A stretch of DNA of 64,000 nucleotides from Fluviicola sp. XM-24bin1 (GTDB lineage Bacteria; Bacteroidota; Bacteroidia; Flavobacteriales_D; Crocinitomicaceae): contig QCWI01000014.1 of assembly GCA_003149635.1 (NCBI GenBank), forward strand, positions 1 to 64,000. The letters are read 5' to 3'. The notes below the pieces were generated by a model, which was not told the origin of the DNA, made no database searches, and saw nothing but the letters and a program-made list of their open reading frames with translations. Below are positions 63,721-64,000 of the stretch, in pieces; position 1 is the first letter of the stretch; every line of letters begins with the position of its first letter. The translations under genes and the position numbers were made by a program.

Positions 63721-64000
63721 TTATGAAAGCACGGAAACATGCACTTCGTCAGAATCATCGTCCTTATTCGAACGCTTCAAACGCGGAACAAAGAACAAGA
63801 GAACGAATCCGATGATAAAGAAAATCGCTACTGAAATCACCGATGAACGCAAGGAACCGGTGAGCATCTCGAACATTCCGAAGGCAAATGTCCCGAGTAC
63901 AATTCCGATCTTCTCAGTAACATCAAAGAACGAGAAGTAGCTTGCGTGATCTTCTGTTTCTGGTAGGAACTTGGAGTACGTGGAGCGTGATAAAGCTTGA
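63721..64000 (-). CDS. C-terminal end of an MFS transporter (UMF1/Atg22-like), partial
   Basis: The last 92 or so codons of a gene whose start is outside the window. It reads SLSRSTYSKFLPETEDHASYF and FFDVTEKIGIVLGTFAFGMF, then a final membrane helix (SVISVAIFFIIGFVLLFFV) and a charged, Asp-rich tail. ALSRSxYSxxLP followed by FF.xxxKxGxxLG is characteristic of the UMF1/Atg22-like branch of the major facilitator superfamily. Substrate unknown. Confidence 0.8.
   Translation of the reverse strand, partial: QALSRSTYSKFLPETEDHASYFSFFDVTEKIGIVLGTFAFGMFEMLTGSLRSSVISVAIFFIIGFVLLFFVPRLKRSNKDDDSDEVHVSVLS

Overview
The window looks like chromosomal DNA of a marine or freshwater member of the Bacteroidota, most likely Flavobacteriales and possibly close to Crocinitomicaceae or Fluviicola. 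The evidence is the gene families (PorT of the type IX secretion system, TamL, a glycine-lipid acyltransferase pair, Rho with an Asn/Arg-rich insert), promoters of the TAnnTTTG type with few Shine-Dalgarno sites, short leaders and degenerate intergenic palindromes. No rRNA, tRNA, CRISPR array, insertion sequence, phage or plasmid module was found.

Layout. Positions 1-7350 (minus) carry a cell-surface group: the start of a large HYR-repeat adhesin, an S74-chaperone adhesin and a polytopic GT-C-like protein with TPRs. Positions 7496-16392 hold a DUF2452 protein, a secreted protein overlapping a lipoprotein pyruvate/glucan-dikinase homologue, YaaA, a DASS symporter group, a secreted intradiol dioxygenase, a secreted propeller-like protein, and a tandemly duplicated structured repeat ahead of a small ORF. 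Positions 16446-24281 are housekeeping genes (pnp, rpsO, accD, fbaA, pcrA). Positions 24278-35015 contain TamL, a SpoU methyltransferase, a COG2509 flavoprotein, and an apparent aspC-rfaE1-trkH-ubiE-porT operon.

Positions 35143-41424 hold a glycine-lipid gene pair, an intergenic palindrome cluster, a sigma factor, uvrA and a secreted protein that runs into a truncated TPR gene on the other strand. Positions 41795-52754 hold a DAACS symporter, the rho-DUF4199 operon, a U32 Fe-S protein with its own ferredoxin, a lipoprotein lacking an ATG start, a GT-C membrane protein and mpl. Positions 52839-64000 hold apbE, a 1918-residue repeat protein, a FAD amine oxidase, gcvT, an MtfA-like peptidase gene broken by two in-frame stops, small hypothetical genes and the end of a UMF1/Atg22-type MFS transporter.

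No complete, convincing new defence or mobile system is present. The least explained signals are: (1) the duplicated structured repeat at 15841-16158; (2) an intergenic hairpin family with the core TTCGAGnGCCTCAG at 18623, 18688 and 63302, with a weaker copy at 27720; (3) the lipoprotein dikinase at 8465-10369; (4) the 20-repeat giant protein at 53857-59613; (5) the convergent gene-fusion scar near 41325; (6) the doubly nonsense-mutated mtfA-like gene.
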